NCBI GenBank assembly: GCA_031308135.1 | Contig: JAHLJT010009436.1 | Coordinates: 139,708,303 to 139,772,302, forward strand | Reading direction: 5' to 3' | Length of the DNA stretch: 64,000 nt | Source of the DNA: Acheta domesticus | Taxonomy: Eukaryota > Arthropoda > Insecta > Orthoptera > Gryllidae | The notes under the pieces: model-generated | Seen by the model: only the letters and a program-made list of their open reading frames with translations | What the model was told of the DNA's origin: nothing | Database searches by the model: none | Shown here: positions 1 to 12,400 of the stretch, piece by piece | How the letters are laid out: each line of letters opens with the position of its first letter | Position numbering within the stretch: position 1 is the first letter of the stretch | Made by a program: the position numbers and the translations under genes

Positions 1-2560
1 TCACCTCATCAATATGAACTCGAATATCGGCCATTAAATCAATATTTCAGGTGCTTTTCAGCTGTAACTTCGCGCATACGACAGGATCAAGGTCTATTAG
101 TGCTTTTTCAAAAATGTTTAAGATTGGTGCAGGTGGAGAGAAGATACACCCAATTTTGTACCGAAATTCAATTTGTATATATGGATGGATGGATGTAGGG
201 ATGTATCACGCATAGCTCTGTTACATTAGAAGCTTTTACGCTGAAAAATGCTCAATACGTCGGGAGTAAGATCTGCTTGTGCCGGTCAGGAGATCATTAA
301 GATGTTTTAATTTTTGAGAGTACTTTACATGAAGCCCCTTTGTTATTTTCAACGTTTTCTGAAAAATGGCGGAAAACTTTTTCTGGAAGTTTTTTGCTCG
401 TATAGAAGCGAATGCATTTGTAAGTATGGTAGAGTTCTGATTTTCATTAATACTTCTGACGTTTAGAAAATTTCAAAAATATTTATTTTTAAAACCAAGG
501 ATTTTCGTATACAAAGAAGTTTTAGTTTTCTGCACAACAAAATTTCTTGATTTTTATTTAAATGAAAGATAATGAGCTGCAGATAATTCATTGATTGCTG
601 TTCGGTTTTATGGTATAATATAAACAGTAACTTTTAACAGAATATTAAAATTAACAGAATGTATACTTATCTGCTGTAATTTTTACATTATTTCATTGTG
701 TAAATTCTAATCGATCTATTGAAAGCATTCAATATTTCTTCTTCGAGAAAACCAACTTTCCAAGCCATTTTTCAACCAAATTGATTGTTGTGACTCGGAC
801 GTGTTCTGCATAAATTCATAGTATTTCAGATCTTTAAATGATATCATGCGTTATTGTAAACATCTGAGTAATTGTTTGGCAATCATGATAAGAATTTATG
901 CCCACCTTTGCCGGTACATCTGTCGATTTTGTGACCTTTTTAATTTGTGCGGTTGAGTGACATCCGAATGTGTTTAACTCCTTTAACTTGTCCCTAAAAG
1001 TAATTCAAAACTCAGAGGACGTGCGTTTATATAATTCACGTCCGTAATCAAAAAGTTTTTTTCGTTCAGTCAGATGTCAATCAAGCAGGTTGAATTAGAA
1101 TTGTAAACAACAGTAATTATTCTTTACAATGATTTTCTTTTTGAAACGTCAGTCCGATCATTAAATCGTTTGTCATCCTTGTAATTATGCAGTTGCATTG
1201 GTAAATATATAATTCAGGTTTTATCAACAGTAATCGTTGCAACAAAACCGAAAATTAAAGTGTGGAATCGTCGTAAGTCTTCTCGGACTGACTGTGCACA
1301 GTGGTGCCGTTATCTTCTGAATATTCAAGAAACCCTTTCGTGTCGAACTTTTTCATGGGTGTTTGAAGGTCGGTAGTGAAAGAATGTTATGTTCTGGGCA
1401 TGACTGAAAGGTCGTCGAGGACACATTTCGACCTCGTCGCCTTATACCGCTTTGTCTTTACTTTTGATTGTAGTGACGTATCATTGTCAGAAAGAGGACA
1501 TGACAAGAAAACACAATGTTATCACATTATGTCATAAAAAGTGAACACGTTAAATGATAGCCTCTGAAGATGTTAATTATGATGCCAGTAAGAGAGAAGA
1601 ATTTAGCATTTACCATTTATTCTCCAAAGATTTGGGTAAGAAAAAACTTTCTTATAATTCGAGAATGATTTATATTTGCACCTTCTAGTGCCTTTCTAGC
1701 ATTAAACCAATGTAATTTTATCGTCCATGATTTACAGACGAATTAAGTTCACCTACCTATCCCACACTTTTTATTTACTTTGGAATGAAACATGCCAATT
1801 GGGGTATCAGAAAAGCGAAGACAAATAGCGCTTTGCGTCTGTTCAAACGTTTGTGTTATCGAGCCTTGTAATAAATACTGTGTAGTGTATGTGGGTAAGC
1901 ACGATCACTGAGAGCAAAGAAAATGGTTCAATCCAGTTCTCCCCTTGCGTTTTAACGGTTTTGTGTCTCACGAATGAGGATATTAGGGCATGATTAATAT
2001 TTCACGTGTGCCCCTTGCCAGTCTTGTCCAGTAGAAGTCAGATTCAGTAACTGCAATTATTTAACTTGGGACATTATTAAAGGATTCTACTTGAATCTAG
2101 AGTTCTTGAATCTTGAGTTCTAGTTTTCTACTTGAATGCGTAAACCACATTACATTGCATCAGGTAGTTCAGTACGTTAACGAATATGTACTTACATAAG
2201 TTCGTTAGAGTCTACATGTGCTTTCTTACCGCCACATTGCTGAATCATCAAAATTATCTGAAATTCAGCATTCTTAGAGAAGTTTTCAACTAAAATGAAA
2301 TATATCTGGAACACATTCAGTTCGTATGTTCTCGAACACTTCTCGAGTACTTTCCAAGACCTTATTTGGCGTATCGTAAAAAATGAGAGTTGATCTTGAC
2401 ACTACTTTTCCTCCAGCCCTCAACTGCGGCAGCGGCCACGTCGGGAGAAATCAGGCGTGAAAGACTCCCCGTGCCACAATGAGATTTCTTCTGAGGCCTT
2501 GAAGCCGTAACATTAAAGAAACTTCCGTATACGTCTTATCCGTATTGGAATCTAGCGGAG
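1..2560. other. AT-rich non-coding stretch
   Basis: No convincing coding frame, RNA gene or intact mobile element was seen. It holds a short GGAT run near 183-197 and local direct repeats of a CTTGAATCTAGAGTTC-like word near 2090-2140. Composition suggests intergenic or intronic DNA. Confidence 0.6.
300..360 (+). repeat. Fragment of an interspersed repeat (family A)
   Basis: The word AGTACTTTACATGAAGCCC (near 321-339) recurs in diverged form at about 43735-43750, about 44150-44165 and, reverse-complemented, at 6388-6425. The other three copies carry more shared flanking sequence. This one is probably only the end of the repeat. No class was recognised. Confidence 0.3.
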
Positions 2561-2638
2561 CGTCTTTGAGGAGGGGGCGTCCGAGTCAAATGCGAACTCT
2601 TCCAAAGACGGCTGAAAGCGCTGGGGGCGGGGGGACGC

Positions 2639-2645
2639 TATAAAA
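2639..2645 (+). promoter_or_regulatory. Possible TATA box
   Basis: A TATAAAA word directly follows a G-rich block (2625-2636) in a moderately GC-rich 250-bp segment. No clear initiator or downstream exon was found, so this may be chance. Confidence 0.15.
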
Positions 2646-2904
2646 TTTAAGAGAGGTCGTTACCCTTTGAGGAGCTTGAGGCGCGGTGGACTCCACATCT
2701 GCGGCGGGAGCATCGACGGCAGAGAAGTCCGAGAAAGGTACAGGCGGCGGCGCCGCGGGAGAATTGCGGAAGACGACGAGAAGGAAGCGTTAAAAAAAGC
2801 ACGATGTCCCTAATGGCGATTAGATGAGAGTGGAGTTTACCCGGAAAAGAAGGAATAGAAGGGGGATAAATAGGAGAATGGGAAACAAGGAGAGAAGCAG
2901 CACG

Positions 2905-3010
2905 AGAGAAAGGAGGAGGAAGGGGAGGAGGAGGAGGAGGAAAGGGAGGAGGAGGAGGAAGGGGAGGAGGAGGAGGAGGAAGAAGAGAATGAAGAGGAGG
3001 ACGAAGAAGG
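2905..3010 (+). repeat. GGA/GAA purine microsatellite
   Basis: About 100 bp of imperfect GGAGGAGGAAGG repeats, purines only on the plus strand. The Arg/Lys-rich and Pro/Ser-rich open frames over it are translations of the repeat, not genes. Mirror-repeat purine tracts of this kind can form triplex DNA. Confidence 0.85.
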
Positions 3011-3299
3011 CTCACAGAACGACCAATTTTCCAGGACATACATTTATTAATGTAAATTTTGTTTTTGATGTGATGATTTTAAGACAGTTGTAAAAATTAC
3101 GGCGATGCTTTGCAAAATAAGACAGTTTCAAAATAAAACAGTTGGAAAAAAGAGTGTCTTGCCACTGTACCAGTAAATATAGTAACCGTGGTAATAGTAA
3201 CAGAGAATGGTAAAGAGCATTAGACGCACCAGTGCCAACGGAGCATGCGGCAGATGACCTGAAGCAGTTTGCCACGACAACACAAGAATTAACGGCGGA

Positions 3300-3565
3300 A
3301 ATAGCGGGTAAGGTAAGGATAGAGCATTGAAGTTGGCGGAGCAATAAAAGCGGGGGCCGCATTGCCGGATTCCAAACAACGGAGCAACGCGGCTCGCCAC
3401 GATCCTCGAACCCGTTTCCGCGCGGAGCAGTGCATCAGAACGGCGGAGGCGGCAGCGGCGGCGGCGGCGGCGGCGCGCCTGATCTGCCGGTAGGCCCGCC
3501 CGGTCAACGGAGATCCGGGTTGGACGCCCCAGGCGCTCGCGAACGCCGCCGCGCCTCAGCGGTCT

Positions 3566-3596
<31 letters not shown>

Positions 3597-3830
3597 CGCC
3601 CGTCAGGCCCGCAACAGGTTTGTCGAGACGGCGACCTACCGGCAGACAAGGTCACGGGCGGGGAGTGGCCCGGCTGGTAAGGCACCGGCGCCTGTCCGCG
3701 CGCCGTCGAACGCCGCCGCCGCCGCCGCGGGCGCCGTGGAAAGGACGGGAGTGGCGGCGTTTGCGGGAGCGTGGGAGGAGGTGGGACAGGTGATCAGGCA
3801 GAAAGGCGGGGTAACGGCAGTTTACACTTA
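3300..3830. other. GC-rich CpG island with CGG/CCG triplets
   Basis: Strongly CpG-rich block with GGC/GCC triplet runs near 3436-3475, 3556-3600 and 3712-3732. All six frames give poly-Ala, poly-Gly or Arg-rich translations without a domain. It could be a promoter or 5' exon of an unseen gene, but no adequate splice signal decides this. Confidence 0.6.
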
Positions 3831-3889
3831 CAACACAATCTTATAGCAGATCCACAATAGAATTGAATATCTGCTTATCGATGTATAAA

Positions 3890-4130
3890 TAAAAGGAAAT
3901 GTGAGTATGTGTCGCACTTAGACGCAAAAACTACTCTACCAATTTTGCTGAAATTTTCACAATTTCCTCTTATTAGTATTGGGAGCGTTTAAAGAGTGAT
4001 TTAAATTAAATTGGACATATGGGGGCTTTGTTGATGATTAATTTTGCAAATATGACGACTCAAGCGCCCCTGTATAGAAAGTTCTACGCAACCCTCCGCA
4101 CCGTCAAGTATTAAGCACGTCTATTGCTGC
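3890..4130 (+). repeat. Possible interspersed-repeat remnant
   Basis: Text of the style GACGCAAAAACTACTCTACC followed by TTTTGCTGAAATTTTCAC is typical of decayed transposon-derived repeats common in insect genomes (recognition from general knowledge). No second copy with the same core was seen in the window and no ends could be set. Confidence 0.25.
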
Positions 4131-6385
4131 ATATTCTGTTCATCCGATTTTGAAACATCGGCCGGAATTATTATAACTTAAACGTTATCTCGGACAAGTA
4201 AAACAAATTTTACCAAGATAATGTGATAACGAATACATGTTCAAACAGGAGGGAGAACGTTTTAAGAATAGGATAGTTGACTACCATGTCCAAACCAGGA
4301 CATAGAAGAAACCCATACTCGCGAGAAAGTCTTTCATCTATAAGAATTATTACAGGGCTTGGAGTAAAACATGATTAACAGTCACTTGATCAGTAGCGTG
4401 TTAAGTGTAATATACTGTAATAATGAAGTATTACCGGGTCCACTAGTAAGAAATAAATCAAATGACTATGCCGCCTAGGAATTCCTCGTTATATCTAAAT
4501 TATTACAACATTGCTCACATAAGAAGATACCAAAGTAATATGAGAAAGAAATGGATATCTTTAAGAATATACATTAAAATTACAAGTTCTATCTCTTCAT
4601 TACATTAATGCTCTTCACTAGTGCCCTCCATTAATCGTTTTTAATATAATAATGTACTCTGCGAAACAAACACATTTTGTGGTAAAAAAATGTGGGCAAT
4701 AAATTAGAAATACTGAAAATAATGTGAATAATAAAAAAAATATAGTTAATAAAAATATTTTTGAATTCATCTCCTCGAAATAAAATACTTGAGTAGGCCA
4801 TTTAGCGTCGCGGGAACAAGTTCCCGTTGCAAGAGAGGCGAAATTCCATCGCAAAGTATGGAATCGCGAAACGTAAATAGTTACTTCTTTGCAACTCGGA
4901 AGAAGCGGGAAATGTTAACACGTAAACTTCCAACGTTCTTATAAACGCTAAAAGTTTATCACTAAAACTTTTTCAAAGTATACCAAAATGCAAAAGCGTG
5001 GAAAGGATATTACATGAGAACTAGGCGTGACTGGCGAGGAAGAATAAGCCTTCCATTCTATCAGGATGCTTCACACAAAAATCCTTTTAGAGAACATAAG
5101 AAAAACTTCGTATTAAATTTTATTTCAAAAGAAAACAAACTAGTGATGCAACAGCATAGCACAGAATTGCGTAAAGTTCTTATAAGTATATTACAACTTA
5201 CACTATTATTCAGACATATTTTGTAAAACGTTTTTCACCAAACTGCTACAATGACAGAACACTATGACTATTTCTTAACGTCTAAAAATCATATAATAAA
5301 TCTTATCTCATTGCTAAATCTAGAACAACAATGATTTTATCAAAGCTGAATCTATCTGTTGGTACAATTTACAGATGTTTCCAGTGATGATTCATCAATT
5401 AGTGCCGCAAAACAAATTTCCATTAATCCCCAAACATCTTTTCAAACGATCAGAAAGATTGTTTCTTTCTTACAATAAAATTAGAGATACGTGAATATAA
5501 TTTAATGAACTGCGAGTTGAATGAATTATTCGAATGCTCATGAACTCAATTATTCGTATATTAAATCGCTAATTATTCATATTGGAATATTGATATTATC
5601 CGCAATGGTATAGATAATCGAAGCAGCACCAACCCTAACAAAACTGATTTACAACCACGCTTTTCTCCTCGCACTAAAAAAGTTTGCAGACGCACTGCAA
5701 ATTGCGTTGGTTCAGCAAGTCTTTTCGCGACGTTGACGAAGCTGCAAGATGCACTTGCACAAGGTATTATCGAGAATCCCACAAGACACGTATGGATCTG
5801 ATCTCTAGAGTGTAAACATTATTTAACAAAATCTTTTGCCGTGATTGATTCCTGGTCTTCTCCCTGCCAATTAATAGTACCCGCAGACAAAAATTGAAAT
5901 TTTTCTTAAAATTTACTAACCATTCTACATGTTTAGAGAACATTATCATTAACGCAATGGTATTTTTCACGTTCTTTTTTATTTTCGGACCCTTTAATAG
6001 TTTAAACTATCGAAATATCATATAGAAGTGAACCCCTTTTCAAAATGAAAACTTTCAAGAAAAAATTTCATCCGATTTTGAAAACAAATTGATTTGACTC
6101 TAATCTAATTAGAATTAAATTAAATCAAGATTTGACTCTAAATAACTTATATTTGTAAAAATCTGTATGTCAATGTATGATCTGATTTTAACATGACCAA
6201 GACCTTTTGTGAAAAACAGAATCCATTAAGGATTAGAATATCGATTTTCAAATAATAAAAGAAGTAATTTTTAAAATTTCCAAAATTTCGGAGGTTTATG
6301 GAAAATGGAACTTATGCAATTTTTATAAACATTAGTTGACCTATTAGAGCAAAAAATGGGAGCAAATATTACGAGCCATTTTTGA
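4130..6385. other. AT-rich non-coding stretch
   Basis: Several short open frames (for example 4618-4854 minus and 5014-5226 plus), but none has recognisable motifs or coding composition. Nothing else was seen. Confidence 0.55.
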
Positions 6386-6387
6386 GA

Positions 6388-6560
6388 AAGTTATGAAATG
6401 TCATAAGGGCTTCATATAAAGCATCCTAAGAAGTAAAAGATACGTTTCAAAATCGTAGAGTGTGAAGAGCCGCCATGCGGATTTCAGTTTCGAAGATAAA
6501 TCCGTTAACGGTTTAGGTGCTAGTGTGATGTACAGACAACTAGAGGGACAAATTGGCAGA
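6388..6560 (-). repeat. Interspersed repeat family A, reverse copy
   Basis: Reverse-complemented, this segment contains a CACTAGCACCTAAACCGTT-like block and then, about 130 bp later, a TTTATATGAAGCCCTTATG-like block. The same two blocks in the same order occur at 43615-43755 and 44035-44165. The 93-codon open frame over it (6462-6743) is therefore unlikely to be a host gene. Confidence 0.5.
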
Positions 6561-7080
6561 TGGTTTGAGACAAAACACTTTTGTGGTATGAAGGACCTCC
6601 AAAAGATTGATTTTGATGCATGTGTATACGAGAAAATAGTACACGTCTTATTGCGACAGGAAAAGTCTACTTTTTCCATATCAGGGTTTCCCAAATGTGG
6701 TTTTCTCTTAAACGATAGGCAGCGTCATGCAATGTTATACTAATACTCTCTACGAATACGAGACAGAAAAATATCAGCATATATTTTCTGTAGGTAATCA
6801 ACTCTCTGTCCAATTCTTTTATGATAAGTTTCGTTCACTATTGGATAGATGAGAACGTATATAGAAAGGTTAATCTTCGAATTTGAGTTATCAGATACAT
6901 TTGTACAGGTGTAATAAAATAACCAACCAGTTTTAGAAAAAATATCAAAAATACTTAACGTAATAAGAGAGCAGCGTCGTACGAGTAATGAATAGTCTTG
7001 TGGATGCAGTAAAGATACCAGTAAATTTGGAATTACATCCAGTAGATTATTAAATTATGTATTAAGAATGCCCTAAGAAA
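6560..7080. other. AT-rich non-coding stretch
   Basis: No gene or repeat was recognised between the family A repeat and the LINE tail. Confidence 0.5.
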
Positions 7081-7085
7081 GGATA

Positions 7086-7184
7086 GTCAAAGTTGCCTTG
7101 AACTACAAGCCGAAGGGAAGAAGAAATGTGGGAAGACCACTGAGAAGATGGAGTGAGCAGTTTTCAGGAGCCGGAACAGACTGA
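7086..7184 (+). pseudogene. LINE reverse transcriptase C-terminal fragment
   Basis: The plus frame reads LNYKPKGRRNVGRPLRRW followed by SEQFSGAGTD and a stop. The GRR-x-x-GRP-x-x-x-W pattern is a hallmark of the extreme C-terminus of many non-LTR retrotransposon ORF2 proteins. Only about 33 residues survive, with no reverse transcriptase catalytic core upstream and no clear poly(A) tail. It is a 5'-truncated, decayed insertion, similar in kind to the fragment at 58981-59148. Confidence 0.8.
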
Positions 7185-7259
7185 ACAAGTCTAATCCTTG
7201 CAGTTGATGATGAGATAATTTCTGATATACTTTGGAGACTTCTAAAGGAAAACGAGCTT

Positions 7260-8910
7260 GGGTGCAGGAATAACTAGTTTCAACGCTATATCCACATTTA
7301 AGATTACCGTATTAGATTCGGTAGTTTTGAATGATAGCTCAGGAGGCGAGAAAAATTACACTGTCGTCAAAATTTACATGGAAATTTATAAAAACCCTAA
7401 TTTTGAGTGTCCTGATTGGAAGTTATATAAAAGTACAAATTAATTTTTAAAACTCAGATCGCCTGTTGAAGTATGTGTTTTTTTAAATATGATTTTCTAA
7501 AAATGTAAGTTATTTGCCATTGATTATATATTTCACAATATAATTCATGTTCTACCTTAAAAATGAATTCCATAGATGCATTTTGCAAATACAATAATTG
7601 AAAACAAATTGTACAAATGAATCTGAAAATAATCACTAGTACTTTTCGCCTACATAAAACATTTTCCTGATGAAACTGCGTAGGTACATAATCGATAACT
7701 TATATTTCGAAAGTAATATACGTCAGTCTCAAAACGAGTAAATAACTTCGTGTAATATTCGAATGAGATCACATACGTGAATATCGTGAGTTGAATTCCC
7801 CAAGTATGTACTGGGGAAGTGGTTACACACGTCACAACTCTCGGGTCCAGTTAGAGATAACGAACAATTAAGAGGAATAGCCGCAGATTTCTCTTCTTAG
7901 AAACATTGCCGGGTGACATATAAAGCTATAACAAGACCAATTCTTCAATTGAGAATTGAGAATCATAGATAACACTCGTGTTCCACTTAACACGAAGAAA
8001 GAACTCACATAAAGAAATAAAACTTAACAGTTGAACAGATGAATTCCCAATGACGTAATAAAAATACTTTCCCTACACGCTGGTTGTTAGAATGCATAAT
8101 CATACAACTTCTATCTCACATCTATCTTCTCCTCTTACGTTGGCCTATGACTTTGTTTTAAGAAAAGATACCTCAAAGTTAATAAAGAATGAATTGCCCG
8201 AAATGGCACTGTGAAAAAGAACTACAAGACAAAATGATCAGTTTTAACTGAATCGTATACTCTCATATTCACCGAAGTGAATGAAGTTTTGTCTAACATG
8301 ACAACTGCAATTAATTGATCATTATGGCACTAATCAACTGGAATAAATAGGTAGATATTTTAACAAACACAAAATTGACTCAGAATTGAAGGAAAGAAGT
8401 AACCGATATCGCAGAATATGTTACCACGAAAGAGAACTGTCAGGCTAGTGGTCAAAGTTGAGGGTGAAATATATACTCTCGTGGGAAAATAAGTAGGAGA
8501 AATCTATACTTGCAGGTATTTATACGACTTTAAACGTGAAAGGAGGTTCCAAATTCTAGGTTACACACTGAAACAGATTCCTCTCTCATGTGGGTCGACA
8601 TTGAACTTTTTATGTTCCAAGTAGACTTTTTAAAAACATGAGAGAGAAATATTTCAACGCTAAAATTTCTAGATGACTCATTTCTGCGGTTTGAGAACAA
8701 GCCATTCTAAAGATTTAATGTTGATGGTACTCTGAGCAGAAACCGGTATTATGAAGTAGAACATAGTCATAAGACATCGATTTTTCCGTACACATTTACG
8801 TGAAGGTAATGCACGTTTCTGAAAGTTGGTTCGCTTGCAACGAAGAATAATGAATACAATATTATACTCAACAGTCGGTGAATGCCCTAAAGTACGAAAT
8901 GGTGAAACGA
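7260..8910. other. AT-rich non-coding stretch
   Basis: Short open frames only (61-102 codons) with AT-driven composition and no recognisable motif. Confidence 0.5.
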
Positions 8911-8917
8911 AGGCATG

Positions 8918-8972
8918 TTTTTTTGTTTTTTTTTTGTTTTTTTTTCGAAAAAAAAAAACAACAAACAACAAC
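8918..8972. repeat. T-run / A-run hairpin
   Basis: Three T tracts broken by single Gs are followed by CGAAAAAAAAAAAC, so the last T tract and the A tract can pair around a TCGA turn. A simple-sequence hairpin with no evident function. Confidence 0.6.
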
Positions 8973-9109
8973 AATATCAGTTTCAACTACAGTTACAATA
9001 AAACAGAGTAGAGAATTCAGTTACTCTTTTGGATTTAAAAGTTTATAATCGATTAATAATCCACTCTCTTGAAATATTTGGCCACTTCTGAACCACGTTC
9101 AATAAAATA

Positions 9110-9152
9110 ATTCAATAAAATCACACACACACAATAAAACCACATTCAATAA

Positions 9153-9196
<44 letters not shown>
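9110..9196 (+). repeat. ATA microsatellite with flanking AATAAAA repeats
   Basis: About 15 ATA units at 9150-9195, preceded by three CAATAAAA-type short repeats and a (CA)5 run. Confidence 0.9.
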
Positions 9197-9198
<2 letters not shown>

Positions 9199-9199
9199 T

Positions 9200-9825
9200 A
9201 TCCCAGAGTTTAACAGACGTATTTTTGATGAAGGTTTTGTATTAGAAAACAAACATCATGGTACGGTTTCGATTGGAGGTCGTTGTACTTATAACTGTTT
9301 TCCCATCTACGTCTGCTCATAAATCTTTCAGTTCTGTTTATTAGATACGCAGGTCTGACTACATACAAGAGCCGTATATGTCAACAGAACATGAACTTGC
9401 GATGCGTCATGATGTAAACGGAACCCGCCCATGTAGTCTATTGATCGAGAATCCAACAGGGAAATTAAAATGTTTTAAGATTTAAAATCTGTTATATGTA
9501 GACCCTCCCTAGAGAATAGTTAATATATATTCATATAAACAAGCTACGGTTATTGGCATAATTGTAGTAAGCTCTTCACTGGACACAGGCTCTTGACATC
9601 AACTTGAACTAATTGTACAATAATAATATTAATATTTATATTATAATATTTTCTACACATGTAACTTATTTATTAGCTTTACCATGTTTAAAAATCTGGA
9701 CTAGAAGTTCAAGTCCTTTTCACGCTGTCCATTTGATGCATTATTCTCTATTAAAAATCAAATGACAAGAATGAAACAGCCGTAGTGTATTCAAGGTAGT
9801 TAAAGATTACAAAATCAGGACATAT
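9200..9825. other. AT-rich non-coding stretch
   Basis: No coding, RNA or repeat feature recognised. Confidence 0.5.
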
Positions 9826-9829
9826 TCAA

Positions 9830-10090
9830 ATTGATTGGCCAGAGCACACCATTCGGTCTCTCCAATGGCTCGCCCCCGATCGGGTCCCCAACAGAGGTCG
9901 GGGCGCGGAGGCGCGCGTCTGGGGCCTCGGAGACCCGTGCGTACCCACGTGCGTCGGTATTGATCCGGGCAATTCCTTAGGGTCCCGGCGCGGCGCACTG
10001 ATCCACTGAGCGGCAGCCGCCGCCGCCGCCGCCGCCGGGCAGGGGAAAGCAACCGGCGCGGCGCAGACGGCCGGGGAGGGCGGAGGCAAG
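9830..10090. other. GC-rich CpG island
   Basis: CpG-rich block with a (CCG)n run at about 10018-10037. Open frames on the minus strand (9807-10052, 9826-10167) are Arg/Ala/Pro-rich translations without a domain. It abuts the LINE tail that starts about 75 bp later. Confidence 0.55.
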
Positions 10091-10165
10091 GGTGATTGAT
10101 TCATTGATTGAGGCTTCCGGGAAAGCCAACTACCATGGTCATTAGTCCTATTAACAAATCTTGAC

Positions 10166-10414
10166 AAGCTTCAAACTGTCCAGAACCATTTTCTTAGATC
10201 TGTCACAAATACTTCTTGGTTTGTCGAAGAATTCCAAATTGATTCCATACAACACCACATAACATGTCTCTCCACCCAGGTCTTTTACCCCGTACCTCAA
10301 ATTCCACATTTAGCCAACTTCAAACTCCAGAAAACTCCTTTCAGAAAGAGAATCAAAAATAGATATCCGTACCAGGCATTCCTAGTCGAATTTCCCGAAA
10401 TAGATCGTTTTTAG
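10166..10414 (+). pseudogene. Jockey/CR1-like LINE ORF2 C-terminus
   Basis: An uninterrupted frame of 82 codons plus stop. It opens KLQTVQNHFLRSVTNTSWFV, matching the LQ-x-x-QN-x-x-LR...WFV pattern near the end of jockey-like reverse transcriptases, and ends in RYPYQAFLVEFPEIDRF before TAG. There is no upstream catalytic core, so the copy is 5'-truncated. About 130 bp of AT-rich 3' untranslated sequence follows, with AATAAAAAA near 10539. It has no ATG and was recognised from the conserved words. Recent enough to have kept the frame. Confidence 0.88.
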
Positions 10415-10559
10415 AGGAGAAGACTTCCTCACCCAAATTAGTTTGTAGTTTAATTTTAGGTAAATTAAAATGTAAGCCTTCACTACATATGTAAAGTATA
10501 TTATGTACTGATCCATGAATGCTCTGAAAACAATCAATAAAAAATTTGTCCTATTAGTG

Positions 10560-11380
10560 TAGAGAACGTTATATCGCGGGAGTTGGCGGTGTTTCTCTCC
10601 CCTTGGTGCGTGAGATCCAGCCCATAACTATACGGCTGCTTGCGGGGGCTTCCCTTCCAGGTATCTCCCCAGAAGGGAACCGCCTTGCCGGCCTAATCTC
10701 TAAGCATTCGTACTACAGTGTGTGTCTCTTTGGGGGGGGGGACGTCAGGATAACGAACAGGAAGGAAATACCGCACGCTGTCAGTTTGTTAGCGCTCTGG
10801 CATTCGCCTGGTTTTGACAGGAGTAACCACGGAAAACTAGCGTTCAGAACAGGCGGCCGCTAGAATTCGTCTCCATACAGTGGCTAAATTCGACCTAGCT
10901 ATCTGCCTAGTATCGCAAATCCGCCAATGACACGACTCGAACAGAAAAACTTCGCAGACCGTCGCTGCGTCACTTTTGCTTCTCAACCGGTCGAGAGCCG
11001 AGGGACGAGGGGCTCCAGGCAGCGCGCGCGGATTCAATGCATATTTCACAAGCGCACACCTGAAGGTGTTGAGTATCTCGGAGATATCTTTGAATATGGC
11101 TGAGATTACATACGTACCCAGTCGATGCTGGGTTCAAGAACACTCACATTGATGGTTCCATGATCACTGTGACTGTGAATGGTCTGTGGTGTTCCACGGT
11201 CACTGAATAGTCTGCGGAATTCTTCCAGAAATGTCACCTCGCGCTCAAAACTTGTCGACAGTTCGCATTGCGCTCTAGTGCGTGTAGTTGTAAGTTACAA
11301 CTTGTAACACAGCAAACTATGACATGAAGTTATTGTGCAAATTATCTATCAAAACGAAGAGTGTAATTCTCAATTTCTAA
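10560..11380. other. Moderately GC-rich unclassified block
   Basis: Composition changes sharply after the LINE tail. There is a G11 run near 10731-10741 and several 60-86-codon frames without motifs (10603-10863 plus). It may be part of a repeat continuing into 11384-12400. No class was recognised. Confidence 0.35.
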
Positions 11381-11383
11381 TGT

Positions 11384-12400
11384 TTAGAAAAATTCCCCCC
11401 AGGGGGGAATCGCGACTGCGTAGGTGGTCGCGGTTCCTGGTGCAGACTTGTAAACGATCACGCGAACCCCGAGCTTTACGGCAGAACTCACGTCGTTAGT
11501 CTCAAGTTGGAGGCAGTAAGTAGGTGACTTTCCACTGTCCTTTGGGCGGGATCGGGAGTGGGGTTCGTCAGCCAGCATCCTCTGTGCAGCAAGGCAGCGG
11601 GCCTCAAACCCACATACAAACTTCCAGACGGGAGCATGGACCTCCCTGTCGCGGTAGCCTAGGTTCCGGCAGCACTCATGTCAATGGCTTCAAGGTGGAG
11701 GCAGTGAGGAAACGGGTTAGGGACCCCGAGCCTCCTGGTTCTCAACCCAGGAGCCCCCATTTGGGCCTTAGGTTTTGTCGTGGCAGTTGCCCGACACTTA
11801 GGGCAAAGAGGAGGGACTTGTCCCGACGAATGTGAGTAGCGAATTGTCTTGACTCCGGTACTAGCCTGGATAGCTAGAAACTCTGACCTGACAGAGCGGT
11901 CCGATCCAAGCATTGAATGAGGAGGTTGCCATGAGGGCAAACTGCATTCTGGCCTCTTACGTTCTCGCTCTCACCATTCTGTTGACGTACTTGTTCGTTT
12001 TAGGGGAGGGTGAGGATAAAAGCAAAAAGCTTAGCTGCCCACCCTGGGGTTAACGCCTCCGGGTAGAACAAGAAATTCTATGATGTAGTAGACCACGCCG
12101 AAGTTTTCGGCGTATGTTAAAAGATAATGAAGTTCCGCCAACCATGCACACACGCTTCACGAACACCCACATTGTCACTAAGAAACACTCACTCGGAAAT
12201 GTCAGGATACGTTGGTGAATGTTCCAAGAAGACTGACACCCCGCTGCTCTTCCAAGCAGCATTGTTACCCTCTCAGAGCCGTATTCCGTATCAAGAAACC
12301 CTTGACAACTGATATTTAAGCGTTACATTAATATTTATTTCCATTTTAAATGAAAGAGAAATCGTGAGTTACATCCATTCGCGACTGCGGTTCCTAGCGC
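11384..12400 (+). repeat. Repeat-like block with internal and flanking direct repeats
   Basis: Two diverged copies of a roughly 50-bp word lie about 185 bp apart: CTCAAGTTGGAGGCAGTAAG near 11500 and CTTCAAGGTGGAGGCAGTGA near 11690. The word CGCGACTGCG...GGTTCCT occurs near 11410 and again near 12378. A near-perfect C6-A-G6 palindrome sits at about 11393-11409. This suggests a mobile or duplicated unit about 1 kb long. No transposase, TIR or target duplication was found. Confidence 0.35.
11931..12053 (+). CDS. Small secretory-peptide-like ORF (hypothetical)
   Basis: A 40-codon ORF with a good initiation context (G at -3). Residues 5-24 are strongly hydrophobic (CILASYVLALTILLTYLFVL) and look like a signal peptide or membrane anchor. 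The tail EDKSKKLSCPPWG ends directly before the stop. A Lys-Lys pair followed by a short peptide with a C-terminal Gly is the layout of an amidated insect neuropeptide precursor. However, the peptide matches no family I recognise, contains a lone Cys, and lies inside a repeat-like block. It may be chance or transposon sequence. Confidence 0.2.
   Translation: MRANCILASYVLALTILLTYLFVLGEGEDKSKKLSCPPWG

Noticed and set aside
3128..3685. 185-codon minus-strand ORF with poly-Arg
   Set aside because: It spans AT-rich DNA and a GCC run, with an abrupt change in composition and no domain.
10852..10867. GCGGCCGC followed by TAGAATTC, resembling a cloning linker (NotI and EcoRI sites)
   Set aside because: No vector sequence flanks it, a second GCGGCCGC occurs near 20169 in ordinary DNA, and GC-rich islands make such words likely by chance.
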